Notes: generated from the sequence alone by a model not told the origin. A DNA stretch of 28,100 nt from an uncultured Eggerthellaceae bacterium (GCA_946618265.1 CAMOLA010000029.1:1-28100); one strand, 5' to 3'; shown: positions 1 through 8,588, counted from the first letter of the stretch. Made by a program: numbers and translations.

Positions 1-3
1 ATC

Positions 4-150
4 AACTTCCCACGGGGAACGCGTTGCATCGTAGATCAACTTCCGATCAACTTCCCGCGGGGAACACGTTACGTCGTAAATCAATTTCCCACGGGGAAGA
101 TGTTGGGGAAGACGTGATTGTTATTCGTCAATCGTTTTCCCGCGGGGAAA
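4..150. repeat. Repeat cluster R1 (4 copies of the TTCCCRCGGGGAA element)
   Basis: Four forward-oriented copies lie near 4-20, 50-66, 83-99 and 133-150, upstream of the YjiH-like gene. Each core is TTCCC-RCG-GGGAA, an imperfect palindrome with 5-bp arms. Spacing is irregular (46, 33 and 50 bp). The 1-293 stretch shows no convincing gene: its one open frame has no ribosome binding site and is rich in Arg and Ser. Confidence 0.85.
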
Positions 151-293
151 ATGGTCGAGCGCATTTCCGAACGCAGATTTGCTTTCGCAGGTTTCGACGA
201 GGGAAAAACCGCTCGGTTGCAGATTATTTCTCGCAAACTCTGATAAACTCAGCCTATTTGAGAAAGCGCGTTTCGACATGAAGGCAGTGCGCA

Positions 294-1658
294 ATGGGTA
301 AATATAGCGCTAAACAGCTTGCTGGGTTCATAGTCCCCTCAATCATCGGCATTCTGCTGTTTATGATTCCAATCCAAGTCGACGGTAGCTGGACCATCGC
401 CGTCAAGGTGATTGCGGACATCATCGGCAACGCCCTTGGCGACTTCCTGCCGCTGCTCTGCGTCATCATCGTAACCGTGTCGGCGGTGCTCGGCGTCGCA
501 TCGCTCGGCAAGCCTTCGTTCATAACGAGCTATCCCATCATCAACGAAACGTTCACCGCCACGCCTATCTGGGCGATTATCCGCGTGATCGGGGCGGTTT
601 TCATCTGGCTTGTGTACCTGGGCGTTGGGGCGGAAGATGAGGGAAGCTTCCTGTACATGATAACGTGCGCCGATGCCGGAGGTTTCGTGCTCGGCGATTT
701 GCTTACCGTGCTCGTCGTCATCTTCTTCCTGGCGGGCCTGCTCCTGCCCTTGCTGCTCGACTTCGGCTTGCTCGAATTCATCGGCGCGCTGCTGACAAAA
801 GTCATGCGCCCGCTTTTCAAGATTCCGGGACGCGCTGCCGTTGACTGCATCACTTCCTGGATTGGTGACGGAACGCTTGGCGTCATGCTCACCGCAAACC
901 AATACGAGGGCGGTTACTACTCGGCGCGCGAAGCGTCCATTGTTTCCACGACGTTCTCGGCCGTGTCCATCACGTTTTCCATCGTCGTTCTGGCGCAAGT
1001 CCAGCTCATGGATTACTTCGGCTTGTACTACCTTCTCATCTGCGCGGTCGGCATCGTTTGCGCCATTATATTGCCCCGCATACCGCCGCTCAGCCTAAAA
1101 AAAGACGAGTACATGGTCGAAGGGCGCGCGATGGCAGAGACGCTGCCCGAAGGGTACACGTCTTCGGTGCAATACGGTCTCGATCTGGCGATAAAGCGCG
1201 TTGACGAGCACCGCGGACCCGTGCAATTCCTGGAAAACGGCGCAAAGAACGCTGCCGGCATGTGGTTCGGCGTTTTGCCCGTCGTCATGTGCATCGGCAC
1301 GCTGGCTCTCGCGCTGGCAAACAACACGCAGATTTTCGAAATCATCGGCATGCCGTTCATGCCGCTGCTGCAGCTTCTTCAGGTGCCTGAGGCAGATGCG
1401 GTGTCGAAGACCATGATCGTCGGCTTCACTGACATGTTCACGCCCTCGATTATTGCCGCGGCGACCATTACTTCAGACATGTCCCGTTTCATCGTGGCGG
1501 TCATTTCGGTCACGCAGCTGATTTACCTTTCCGAGGTTGGTGGCTTGATCCTCGGCTCGAAGATTCCCGTGAACATCGTGGAGCTGTTTATCCTGTTCCT
1601 GGAGCGCACGATCATAAGCCTTCTCATCGTCGCTCCTCTAGCCCATTTCATATTCTAG
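294..1658 (+). CDS. YjiH-like nucleoside-recognition (Gate) domain membrane protein
   Basis: A 454-aa integral membrane protein with about 10-11 hydrophobic segments, resembling the YjiH family of Gate/nucleoside-recognition membrane proteins. The motif GDGTLGVMLTANQYEGGYYS (about residues 190-210), followed by a Ser/Thr-rich transmembrane segment, is typical of that family. The substrate is unknown: family members are thought to be transporters or spore/envelope membrane proteins, and nothing here narrows it. The ATG has a modest ribosome binding site (AAGGCAG, 281-287) 6 bp upstream. It is monocistronic. Convergent agcS follows, and a repeat-derived hairpin lies between them. Family assignment is firm; function is not. 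Confidence 0.75.
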   Translation: MGKYSAKQLAGFIVPSIIGILLFMIPIQVDGSWTIAVKVIADIIGNALGDFLPLLCVIIVTVSAVLGVASLGKPSFITSYPIINETFTATPIWAIIRVIGAVFIWLVYLGVGAEDEGSFLYMITCADAGGFVLGDLLTVLVVIFFLAGLLLPLLLDFGLLEFIGALLTKVMRPLFKIPGRAAVDCITSWIGDGTLGVMLTANQYEGGYYSAREASIVSTTFSAVSITFSIVVLAQVQLMDYFGLYYLLICAVGIVCAIILPRIPPLSLKKDEYMVEGRAMAETLPEGYTSSVQYGLDLAIKRVDEHRGPVQFLENGAKNAAGMWFGVLPVVMCIGTLALALANNTQIFEIIGMPFMPLLQLLQVPEADAVSKTMIVGFTDMFTPSIIAAATITSDMSRFIVAVISVTQLIYLSEVGGLILGSKIPVNIVELFILFLERTIISLLIVAPLAHFIF

Positions 1659-1690
1659 GTACGCGCCGCTTCTTGACCGCTCTGTTACGC

Positions 1691-1897
1691 GCCTGCCATC
1701 CTCCCGCGGGTAAATCGGTTTTCCCTCGGGAGGTCAGCGGGCGCATATTCTTGTTCGGACTGAGTTCCAAATTGAGTTCCCCGTGGGAAATCGGTTTCCC
1801 ACGGGGAACTCAATTCGTATTCTTGCTCGAATCAACTTCCCGCGGGGAACTTGGTAAGCGGGTTGCAAAGCCGGGCAGTTTCCCCGCGGGAGTTTGA
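1691..1897. repeat. Repeat cluster R2 (about 6 copies, mixed orientation)
   Basis: Between two convergent genes there are about six copies of the TTCCC[A/G]CGGGG element: near 1691, 1720 (degenerate, CCCTCGGGAGG), 1777 (reverse), 1795 (forward), 1833 (forward) and 1879 (reverse). The pair at 1777/1795 is head-to-head and makes the 21-bp hairpin listed separately. No gene is credible in 1659-1936. Confidence 0.85.
1770..1815. terminator. Perfect 21-bp hairpin formed by two inverted repeat copies
   Basis: The left arm (1770-1790) and right arm (1795-1815) are perfectly complementary over 21 bp around a TCGG tetraloop. Each arm contains one full copy of the dispersed repeat. It sits between the convergent yjiH-like and agcS genes. 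There is no long T tract, so termination is inferred from structure and position, acting on either strand. Confidence 0.6.
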
Positions 1898-1936
1898 TCG
1901 GTGCTTGGTTGGATGCGCGGCATGGTCACGCGGCCG

Positions 1937-3355
1937 CTATTTGCTCATGACGGTAGGGATCTCGTCGTCGGAGGGCTCGTCGATGTTGTCGTCGTAGACG
2001 TAATGCTTCGTCTCGCGGGCCACGAGTCCCGATAAGGCGAGTACGACGACGATGTTGGGGATGGCCATGAGCGCGTTTCCGATATCGCTCACCAACCACA
2101 CCGAGTCTCCGACGCCAATTGCTCCAAGAAACGCCACGAGGACGTAAACGACCTGATAAGGACGCACCCCGCGCTTCCCGAACAGGTAGGTGCAGCATCT
2201 GCTTCCATAATAGCTCCAACCAAGGATAGTCGAATAGGAGAACGCCACCATCCCGAGCACGAGTATGGGCGTTCCGATAACAGGGATCTTGGAGAACGCA
2301 ATGGAGGAGAGCTGCGCGCCGGTGAACAGCGTGGGGTTTTGCAAGATGGTATCTTGGATCTCGGGGTAGGCCAACATCGTCGACACGAGCACGATACCCG
2401 TGAGCAGGCAAATGACCACAGTCGACCAAAACGTGCCGGTCATTGCCACGAGTGCTTGCTGGGCAGGATTGCGCGTCTGCGCCGCCGCAGCGATGATGGG
2501 GGCGGATCCCAGGCCGCTCTCGTTGCTGAACAGGCCGCGGGCGCAACCGAACTGAAGTGCGACCAGGATGCCGCTGCCGACGGCTCCGCCAAAGGCCGCG
2601 CGCGAGCTGAACGCACATGTCATGATCTCGGTAATCGCCGGTCCGATGAACGGCGCGTTCATAACCAAAATGATGATGCATCCTGCGGCATATCCAACGG
2701 CCATGATGGGAACGAGCTTCTCGCATACGTTCGAAATCTTCTGCACGCCTCCGAGGATGACGATTCCGGCCAGTACGACGATGGCGATCCCGATTGCCCA
2801 CTGAGGTGCATCGAAGTTCGAAGTGATGATGCCCGTCATGGCGCTTGCTTGTACGGCGCTTCCCGTTCCGATGGCGGCGATAGCCGCAAACAGCGCAAAC
2901 AGCACGGCCATGACCTTGGCCGCGACCGGCGTTTTCCCGTTTTTTGAAAAAGCGCGTTCCCAAGCGTACATCGCGCCGCCGAGCATCTCGCCGTTATGGT
3001 CCTTCACGCGGTATTTCACCGATATGAAAACCTCAGCGTATTTCGTGGCAATGCCGAAAATGCCCGCAATCCACATCCAGAACACCGCTCCAGGCCCACC
3101 TGCCAGGATTGCCGTCGCAACGCCCACGATTGAGCCGGTGCCGATGGTTGCGGCAAGTGCGGTCGAAAGCGCGCCGAAGTTCGAGATGTCGCCTTCCGCG
3201 CCTTTGTCGTTTGCCCACGACATGCGAATCGCCTGGGGAAGCCGCCGTTGAATGAAGCCCGTTCGCACGGTAAGGAAGATATGGGACCCGAGCAAGAGGG
3301 CGATCATCGCCGGGCCCCAGACGACGCCGTCGATAGCAGTCAGGAAATCTATCAT
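1937..3355 (-). CDS. Sodium:alanine/glycine symporter, AgcS family
   Basis: A 472-aa polytopic membrane protein that matches the alanine/glycine:cation symporter family throughout: an N-terminal segment ending in IFLTVRTGFIQRR, GGPGAVFWMWIAGIFGIATK around residue 90, and the family signature GLFSNESGLGSAPIIAAAA around residue 275. It should import small neutral amino acids with Na+ across the cytoplasmic membrane. The length is usual for the family. The ATG at 3355 has only a poor purine-rich site upstream, but the N-terminus aligns with the family. The tail is acidic and ends in VMSK. It is monocistronic and convergent with the yjiH-like gene. Whether it carries alanine, glycine or serine cannot be told. 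Confidence 0.92.
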   Translation of the reverse strand: MIDFLTAIDGVVWGPAMIALLLGSHIFLTVRTGFIQRRLPQAIRMSWANDKGAEGDISNFGALSTALAATIGTGSIVGVATAILAGGPGAVFWMWIAGIFGIATKYAEVFISVKYRVKDHNGEMLGGAMYAWERAFSKNGKTPVAAKVMAVLFALFAAIAAIGTGSAVQASAMTGIITSNFDAPQWAIGIAIVVLAGIVILGGVQKISNVCEKLVPIMAVGYAAGCIIILVMNAPFIGPAITEIMTCAFSSRAAFGGAVGSGILVALQFGCARGLFSNESGLGSAPIIAAAAQTRNPAQQALVAMTGTFWSTVVICLLTGIVLVSTMLAYPEIQDTILQNPTLFTGAQLSSIAFSKIPVIGTPILVLGMVAFSYSTILGWSYYGSRCCTYLFGKRGVRPYQVVYVLVAFLGAIGVGDSVWLVSDIGNALMAIPNIVVVLALSGLVARETKHYVYDDNIDEPSDDEIPTVMSK

Positions 3356-3544
3356 GGTTTGTCAGGCGCTCTCTTTCAGTGGGGGGGGGTGCGGGGAAGG
3401 GCTGTTGTTCTGAGCCCGCCGCGCCGTGGCTTCGCTGTGCAGATCGTCAATCGAACCGTGCGGCGCGATAACTGGCCCGTGAGTATAACACTAGTTATGC
3501 ATTTCGTATGATGGTTATCCAATAGGCTCGGTTGACGGATTGGA

Positions 3545-3559
3545 ACGTTCTATGAACGT
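3545..3559. promoter_or_regulatory. 15-bp dyad in the agcS/ybjQ divergent intergenic region
   Basis: ACGTTC-TAT-GAACGT is a perfect 6-bp-arm dyad in the 436-bp gap between divergent agcS and the YbjQ-family gene. A TTGACG at 3532-3537 is nearby, but no well-spaced -10 follows. It could be an operator. The rest of 3356-3791 holds a run of nine or ten G at about 3381 and no credible gene. Confidence 0.35.
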
Positions 3560-3791
3560 CATGGCGGTAGCAAAATGGTAAACAATGCGTTTCCAGTTGG
3601 CGGTATGCGATATCCTGAGAAACGCGATTAAGTTGCGAGAGGGATGATGCTATTTGCGTCGACGGCCTTCGGACGATCGAGCGAGGGGGATTCCTGCGTT
3701 TGGCAGCTGGTGGCGAAGTTCTTTGCGGCTTCTTCGGTATTATGTGAACTTGCGTGCGTTACTCATCTGAAACAACGAGCTAGGAGGCGTC

Positions 3792-4106
3792 ATGATTATC
3801 ACCACATGCGATGTAATTCCCGGTCAGCAGGTTCAGATTCTTGGGCTCGTGAGGGGCAATGTCGTCACGTCCAAGCATATCGGGCGCGATATGATGGCCG
3901 GTTTGAAGAGTATTGCCGGCGGGGAAATCAAGAGCTATACCGACATGATGAACGAAGGGCGCGAAGTGGCGGAACAGCGTATGATCGCGGAGGCGCAGGC
4001 GCTCGGCGCGAACGCCATCATATGCGCGCGTTACGCGAGCGCTTCGGTTATGGAGGGCACCCAGGAGATGCTTGCGTACGGCACCGCCGTGCGCATCATC
4101 GGCTAA
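3792..4106 (+). CDS. YbjQ/UPF0145 family protein
   Basis: A 104-aa soluble protein that covers the whole YbjQ (UPF0145) family: an N-terminal TTCDVIPGQQVQILGLVRGN strand pair, a middle segment with a Met-rich helix, then EAQALGANAIICARYASASV and a terminal GTAVRI strand. The family forms homo-oligomeric rings and is annotated as putative heavy-metal-binding, with little experimental support. The start is fixed by AGGAGG at 3782-3787, 4 bp before the ATG. It is monocistronic, with a repeat-derived hairpin just downstream at 4146-4177. Physiological role unknown. Confidence 0.88.
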   Translation: MIITTCDVIPGQQVQILGLVRGNVVTSKHIGRDMMAGLKSIAGGEIKSYTDMMNEGREVAEQRMIAEAQALGANAIICARYASASVMEGTQEMLAYGTAVRIIG

Positions 4107-4145
4107 CGCGCCGAATTGCCTTTGAGAACCAAGCGTCCGATTGCG

Positions 4146-4177
4146 CTCCCCGCGGGAAACTGATTTCCCGCGGGGAG
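4146..4177. terminator. Perfect 14-bp hairpin from inverted repeat copies
   Basis: CTCCCCGCGGGAAA (4146-4159) pairs perfectly with TTTCCCGCGGGGAG (4164-4177) around a CTGA loop. It lies 40 bp past the YbjQ stop and between convergent genes, so a bidirectional terminator role is inferred. It is followed by GTTTGGTTTT on the + strand. Confidence 0.6.
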
Positions 4178-4280
4178 TTTGGTTTTGCGGGCAGCCGCTT
4201 CCGAATCATTTTCCCGCGGGGAAAACGTTCGTGACTGATTTCCCGCGGGGAAAGCGGCGTGACCAAACACCCGCGGGGAA
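4146..4280. repeat. Repeat cluster R3 (5 copies)
   Basis: Five copies of the dispersed element, almost all the CCCGCGGGG variant: a reverse copy at 4146-4159 facing a forward copy at 4164-4177, then forward copies near 4208, 4236 and 4266. They lie between the convergent YbjQ and LysR genes. Confidence 0.85.
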
Positions 4281-4309
4281 GATGGTCGGAAGATGGTCGG
4301 AAGATGGTC
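4277..4309. repeat. Three tandem 11-bp units (GGAAGATGGTC)
   Basis: Three perfect head-to-tail copies of GGAAGATGGTC at 4277-4287, 4288-4298 and 4299-4309. The first overlaps the end of a dispersed repeat copy (CGGGGAA), so the array probably arose by slippage from it. It ends 15 bp before the LysR stop codon. Confidence 0.9.
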
Positions 4310-4323
4310 GACAAGGTGGGCGG

Positions 4324-5274
4324 CTACAGGGGATAGCGCTTCAGGTAGTCGGCGAAGTTCGTGCGGATGTAATGGCGCAAGGTCTCGATTACATGGCGGG
4401 CTCGCACGTTGGGGCGGGCCTTCTTGTTGTAAAGGAAGCCGATTTTCGTGATCGACCGAGGGGTGGAGAACGGCGTGAAGTTCAGATTCTCGTTCGCCAA
4501 CTGGGGATTGGCCTGTATGAGGGTGTACCCGAACGAATCGTAAACGGATGCCACAGATTCCATGGAGCCCTGGTACTCGATGCGTCCTTTGGGGTTGGCC
4601 ACTCCCATGCGGATGTTGTTCAAGGGATAGTCTTCCATAATATATTCGGCGAGCCGCATCATTTCGCGGTGCGAATCGATAGTCAGCGGCATGTCGGCGA
4701 GTTGCTCGCGATGGATGGCGCCGCGGATTCGGGCAGGGGAATCGCTGCGCCAGACGATGCCGGCGCGCGACGCTATCACGGGCTCGAACACGAGATCGGG
4801 GAAATCGCCCATGCGCTCGTCTGGGCCATACAGGTCGCAAAGGAACAGTTCGCTGCCGTCCGAATCAACCGCTCCGGCAACTACCTGCTGAAACGGTTCT
4901 TCCACCAAGCTTATGGATCCCGATGCCTTCATGCTGCGCACGAACGGTTCGGAGATTTGCGAAGGGTAGTAGGTCATATGGATGACGAGCCTCGCATCGT
5001 TGGCGCTCGAAGTGGTGTGCTCGGCGTAGAGATCCTTTAACATGTCGCTGTATTCGAGCAACAGCGTCTTCGCATGCTCGAGGAACACTTCGCCGGCGCT
5101 CGTCAGCCGAACGCCGCGCCTTTCGCGCTCGACGAGTTTCACGCCGAGCTCGGATTCAAGCGATGCAATCGCCCTGTTGAGCCCTTGCTGCGAAATAAAA
5201 ACGCTTTTCGCCGCGCCGTAAAACGATCCGATCCGCGCGAGCTCGACGAAATAACGCAACGTGTCTATCTGCAT
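4324..5274 (-). CDS. LysR-family transcriptional regulator
   Basis: A 316-aa LysR-type regulator. The winged helix-turn-helix occupies residues 1-60 (MQIDTLRYFVELARIGSFYG, then AAKSVFISQQGLNRAIASLE), followed by the linker helix and a periplasmic-binding-like effector domain. The ATG at 5274 is preceded by a run of seven to eight G on the coding strand, which acts as Shine-Dalgarno; a TTG 12 bp further up is open but less likely. It is divergent from the first molybdoenzyme operon, 500 bp away, the classic arrangement for a LysR regulator and its target. The inducer is unknown. The dyad at 5610-5622 is a candidate binding site, matched by one at 13037-13049. Confidence 0.92.
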   Translation of the reverse strand: MQIDTLRYFVELARIGSFYGAAKSVFISQQGLNRAIASLESELGVKLVERERRGVRLTSAGEVFLEHAKTLLLEYSDMLKDLYAEHTTSSANDARLVIHMTYYPSQISEPFVRSMKASGSISLVEEPFQQVVAGAVDSDGSELFLCDLYGPDERMGDFPDLVFEPVIASRAGIVWRSDSPARIRGAIHREQLADMPLTIDSHREMMRLAEYIMEDYPLNNIRMGVANPKGRIEYQGSMESVASVYDSFGYTLIQANPQLANENLNFTPFSTPRSITKIGFLYNKKARPNVRARHVIETLRHYIRTNFADYLKRYPL

Positions 5275-5348
5275 GGTCCCCCCCAACCTGCCAGAACGCG
5301 CATCAGCCGTGACTCTTCTACGAACTTGCCCCTTCGATTGCAGGCAGG

Positions 5349-5524
5349 TTTTCCCACGGGATCGCCAAGAAGACCCCGTTCTCCAGGATGCCGAAGGGGC
5401 ACATCCTTTTCGGCATCCTTTTTACGACAACCTCCCACGGGGAAACCGTCTGGGCAAGCCGCCCCGCGAGCCAGTGCGCTCGACCCAGGGGCGCGACAAC
5501 CTCCCACGGGGAAACTGTCTGGGC
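5349..5524. repeat. Repeat cluster R4, including a 31-bp near-perfect direct duplication
   Basis: Holds a truncated copy (TTTTCCCACGGG) near 5349-5361 and two full copies. The full copies sit inside a 31-bp direct repeat, 5425-5455 and 5494-5524, starting CGACAACCTCCCACGGGG and ending GTCTGGGC. The two differ at one base and are 69 bp apart. The similarity extends well beyond the core, so this pair looks like a recent local duplication. Confidence 0.85.
5385..5423 (+). terminator. Rho-independent terminator with no gene upstream on its strand
   Basis: AGGATGCCGAA (5385-5395) pairs perfectly with TTCGGCATCCT (5409-5419), 13-nt loop, and runs straight into TTTTT. It is oriented for + strand transcripts, yet the nearest upstream gene (LysR) reads the other way. 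It therefore either ends a short non-coding transcript starting near 5290-5380 or acts as an attenuator in a long leader of the first molybdoenzyme operon. Confidence 0.7.
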
Positions 5525-5609
5525 GCGACAAAGCCGCATTTCCCGCACGGTGCAATCCAGTTCGCAATTGCAATCGTCGTTAATCATACTCGACGGCGCG
5601 TTCGATAGG

Positions 5610-5675
5610 CAACTGTCAGTTGTGCATATATGCAGGCAACCGGTGTTGGCGAGCCGTCTCGCGGCCTCCTAGAAT
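5610..5675 (+). promoter_or_regulatory. Promoter and operator of molybdoenzyme operon 1
   Basis: A dyad CAACT-GTC-AGTTG (5610-5622) is followed at once by a 12-bp palindrome TGCATATATGCA (5623-5634) and then a -10 box TAGAAT (5670-5675). There is no good -35, which suits an activator-dependent promoter. The dyad centre is 54 bp before the first base of the -10. The same dyad, spacing and -10 recur before operon 3. The transcript start would be near 5682, giving a leader of about 90 nt. Confidence 0.55.
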
Positions 5676-5774
5676 TGAAGCATGGGTTTCTCGCGCTCGG
5701 CGATGCGCGGGGAGGGGGTTTCTGCGCATCTCCTAACGCGAGCGTGTTTCGTGCGAAGACAAGGAGGAATGCGC

Positions 5775-8168
5775 ATGTCCGAGGAATCTTTCGTCTACAC
5801 CTGCTGTCCGGGATGGGGCGACCACGAGTTCTGCGCGCTCAAGACCATCGTGAAGGACGGCAAGATCGTCCGTTGCGAAAAGCCGCAGTACACCGGGGCC
5901 GAGGAGAACGAGGGCTATATCTGCCAGAAGGGCATCATGGCCGCTCGCCAGCCCTACGACCCGAAGCGCCTGACGCATCCGCTCAAACGCGTCGGCGAGC
6001 GCGGCGAAGGCAAGTGGGAAAAGGTCAGCTGGGACCAGGCGATGGACGAGATCGCCGCCAAGCTGCTCGAGATCCGCGACAAGTACGGCCCCGAATCGCT
6101 CGCCATGTGGGACGTCGTGGCGTCAGTGCCGCCGTCGCAGGGTCTGCATGCCGTGCTGAGCTCGCGCTTCATGGGGCTTTGGGGCGCGACCGACCCCAAC
6201 CAGGCCTATGGCCTGGACAACGGCCCGTACTACGCGTCGTTCTTCGATTTCGGCAACTTCTACAAATACATGACCACCGATCCGGCTAATTTCGACTCGT
6301 CCGATTACATCATCGTATGGGGCGCCAATCCCATCGAGAACCAGATGCGCATCACCAAGCATTTCGTGGAAGCGAAGAGCCGGGGCGCTAAAATCGTCGA
6401 TATCGGCCTCTTGTTCGACGGTACGGCCGGGTTCGCCGACGAGTTCATTCCGGTCAAGCCCGGTTCCGACCCGGCGCTTTCCATGACGATGGCCAACCTC
6501 ATCATCCAGAACAAGCAGTACAAGGAGGACTTCCTGCTGACCTATACGGTCGCGCCGTTCCTCGTGCGCGATGACGATGGCATGTACCTGCGCGACGAGG
6601 CGGGCAACTACGTCGTGTGGGACCTCGACGCGGACGCGCCGGCGTCGACCGTGCTCGGCGAGCAGAAGTTGCCGGTCGAGCATGTCGAGCTCGATGGCGC
6701 CCGCGTCGTCAACGGCGTAGCTTGCAAAACCGCGTTCCGCCGCCTGCGCGAGCACGCGGCCAGCTATACGCCCGAATGGCAAGAGAGCATCACCGGCGTG
6801 CCGGCCAAGACGGTCGTCCGCCTGACGCAGGAATACGTCGATGCGCCCAACGCCTACATCTTCGGTGCGCTCGGCCTGCGCTACCAAAACCAGGGCGAAT
6901 CGTACCGGTCGTTCTATTTGCTCGGCGCGCTGACCGGCAATCTTGGCCGTCCTGGCGCCGGAGTGACCTCCGAAATGCTTCCCGGCGGCTATCCGCTCAT
7001 GTACAACAACCGCGAGATTTCGATGCCGCTTGGCGAAGAGGGCTACAAGGGCAAGGTCATGCGCCAGGCGGATTTCATTGAGGCGTGCCTTACCGGCAAG
7101 CCCTATCCGATCAAGGCTTTCTGGGTCATCGCGGGCAATCCCGTGCACAACTGCCCGAACCGCGGCTTGTGGCTTGACAAGATTTTCCCGCAGATGGAGC
7201 TCATCGTCGACATCGACATCTGGATGACCGATACGGGCCGCTACGCCGACTACGTGCTGCCCGATTGCATGCCGTTCGAGCGTTACGAGCTAGTCGTGTC
7301 GGCGGCGTACAACCACGTGGTGCTGCAAGAGCCGGCCATCGAACCGGTCGGCGAGGCGAAGGATCCGACGTTCGTCTACTCCGAACTGGCAAAACGCGTC
7401 GGTTTGGGAGAATATTTCGACAAGACCGCCGAAGAATGGATCCAGGTGCGCCTCAATACCGATTGGCCGATGATCGCCAACATCGATCCGCCGCTGACTT
7501 ACGAGCGCCTGAAGAAGGAAAAGGTCGTGCGCGCCGTGACGCCTCCGGTTCCGTGGGACCCGTTCATGGGCTTGAGCTTCGACTTGCCCCACAAGCGCAT
7601 GGAGTTTTATTCGGAGCGGCTGGTCTGCGTCGACGACGCCCTCGCCAAATACATCGAGCCGCTCGAGGCGCCGACGCCCATGAGCCTTGCCGACGGCACC
7701 GCCAAGGGCAAGTACCACTTCTTCAGCGGCCGCCAGCGCTTCTTCATGCAGTCGATGTACACAGAGGACCCGGTCATGAAGGAGCTTTCGGGTGGCAAGC
7801 CGACGGGCCGCATGAACCCCGTCGACGCCGAGGCAGAGGGCATCCGCGACGGCGACAAGGTCGAGGTCTATAACCATCGTGGGCATTGCATCATCGAGAT
7901 GCGGCTTGACCAGGTGATTCCGCCGGGAACCATCCAGATCTGGTTCGGCTGGCGCCACGAGGCGTTCGAGGAGGGCATGTATTCTGAGCTGCTCGTGCCG
8001 TTGGGGAGCTACGAAACCATCGACGATCGCGCCGAAAACTGGGTGAAATGCACGATCGACGCCGATGGCTACCATGCCGGTTACGCGACGGGTGGCTTCG
8101 GCTTGATGGCCGGCGCGTGGGACACCATCTGGGATTGCGCGTGCGATATCCGCAAGGTCGAGGCGTAA
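5775..8168 (+). CDS. Molybdopterin oxidoreductase catalytic subunit 1 (DMSO-reductase superfamily, cytoplasmic)
   Basis: A 797-aa catalytic subunit carrying bis-MGD molybdenum (or tungsten) and one Fe-S cluster, with no Tat signal, so cytoplasmic. ATG 5775 is chosen because AAGGAGG (5761-5767) sits 7 bp upstream; ATG 5769 is too close. Fe-S ligands appear to be C11, C20 and C50. The usual second Cys is Asp16, within CPGWGDHEFC, and an extra C10 is present. Asp148 in YGLDNGP aligns with the metal-ligand position. MGD-binding segments include VWGANPIENQM, GNPVHNCPNRG and, near the end, FFSGRQRFFMQ. It resembles the soluble anaerobic clade containing catechol dehydroxylases and relatives of pyrogallol transhydroxylase, but the substrate is not determinable. 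It pairs with the ferredoxin gene 12 bp downstream and is about half identical to subunit 3. Confidence 0.88.
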   Translation: MSEESFVYTCCPGWGDHEFCALKTIVKDGKIVRCEKPQYTGAEENEGYICQKGIMAARQPYDPKRLTHPLKRVGERGEGKWEKVSWDQAMDEIAAKLLEIRDKYGPESLAMWDVVASVPPSQGLHAVLSSRFMGLWGATDPNQAYGLDNGPYYASFFDFGNFYKYMTTDPANFDSSDYIIVWGANPIENQMRITKHFVEAKSRGAKIVDIGLLFDGTAGFADEFIPVKPGSDPALSMTMANLIIQNKQYKEDFLLTYTVAPFLVRDDDGMYLRDEAGNYVVWDLDADAPASTVLGEQKLPVEHVELDGARVVNGVACKTAFRRLREHAASYTPEWQESITGVPAKTVVRLTQEYVDAPNAYIFGALGLRYQNQGESYRSFYLLGALTGNLGRPGAGVTSEMLPGGYPLMYNNREISMPLGEEGYKGKVMRQADFIEACLTGKPYPIKAFWVIAGNPVHNCPNRGLWLDKIFPQMELIVDIDIWMTDTGRYADYVLPDCMPFERYELVVSAAYNHVVLQEPAIEPVGEAKDPTFVYSELAKRVGLGEYFDKTAEEWIQVRLNTDWPMIANIDPPLTYERLKKEKVVRAVTPPVPWDPFMGLSFDLPHKRMEFYSERLVCVDDALAKYIEPLEAPTPMSLADGTAKGKYHFFSGRQRFFMQSMYTEDPVMKELSGGKPTGRMNPVDAEAEGIRDGDKVEVYNHRGHCIIEMRLDQVIPPGTIQIWFGWRHEAFEEGMYSELLVPLGSYETIDDRAENWVKCTIDADGYHAGYATGGFGLMAGAWDTIWDCACDIRKVEA

Positions 8169-8180
8169 GGAGGCAGAGAG

Positions 8181-8588
8181 ATGGCTGAGATGAACGAGAA
8201 AACGATCCTGGTCGATCTGCAGCGTTGCGTCGGTTGCTGGACGTGCTCGCTGGCATGCAAGGTCGGGAATGGCTTGCCCGATGACCAGTTTTTCATGACC
8301 GTGCGCACGCTCGGTTCCGGCGAGGGCATCGATCGGCCCGCGGGCGTGTGGCCTGACCTGCACATGAGCTGGCAACCCGTATGGAGCACGAAGTGCGTGA
8401 AATGCGCCGGCCGCCTGGCTGATGGCAAACTGCCCTACTGCGTGGATTCGTGCCCGTGCGGCGCGTTGTCGATAGGCGAGGCCGCTGTCGCCAAGAAAGA
8501 AGAGCTGCGCGAGCGCGGGTTCCGTTTCTTCGAGATGCCGCCGTGGGAAAACACCAAGGAAGGCGTCATCTACGCCGAGAAGAAGTAA
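8181..8588 (+). CDS. Short 2x[4Fe-4S] ferredoxin subunit 1
   Basis: A 135-aa electron-transfer subunit of the preceding molybdoenzyme. Motif I is CVGCWTCSLAC (C16, C19, C22, C26); motif II is C72-x2-C75-x11-C87-x3-C91-P. That is eight ligands, enough for two [4Fe-4S] clusters, against three or four in DmsB/NrfC-type or transhydroxylase beta subunits; the middle of those longer proteins is missing. An extra C93 is present. There is no signal peptide or membrane segment. The start is fixed by AAGGAGG (8167-8173), 7 bp before the ATG. The C-terminal PWENTKEGVIYAEKK resembles the ends of the two paralogues here. Co-transcribed with the catalytic gene, 12 bp apart. Confidence 0.9.
   Translation: MAEMNEKTILVDLQRCVGCWTCSLACKVGNGLPDDQFFMTVRTLGSGEGIDRPAGVWPDLHMSWQPVWSTKCVKCAGRLADGKLPYCVDSCPCGALSIGEAAVAKKEELRERGFRFFEMPPWENTKEGVIYAEKK

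Noticed and set aside
3644..4234. 196-codon open frame overlapping the YbjQ gene
   Set aside because: It is a shifted reading of ybjQ plus repeat sequence, without a ribosome binding site or domain similarity.
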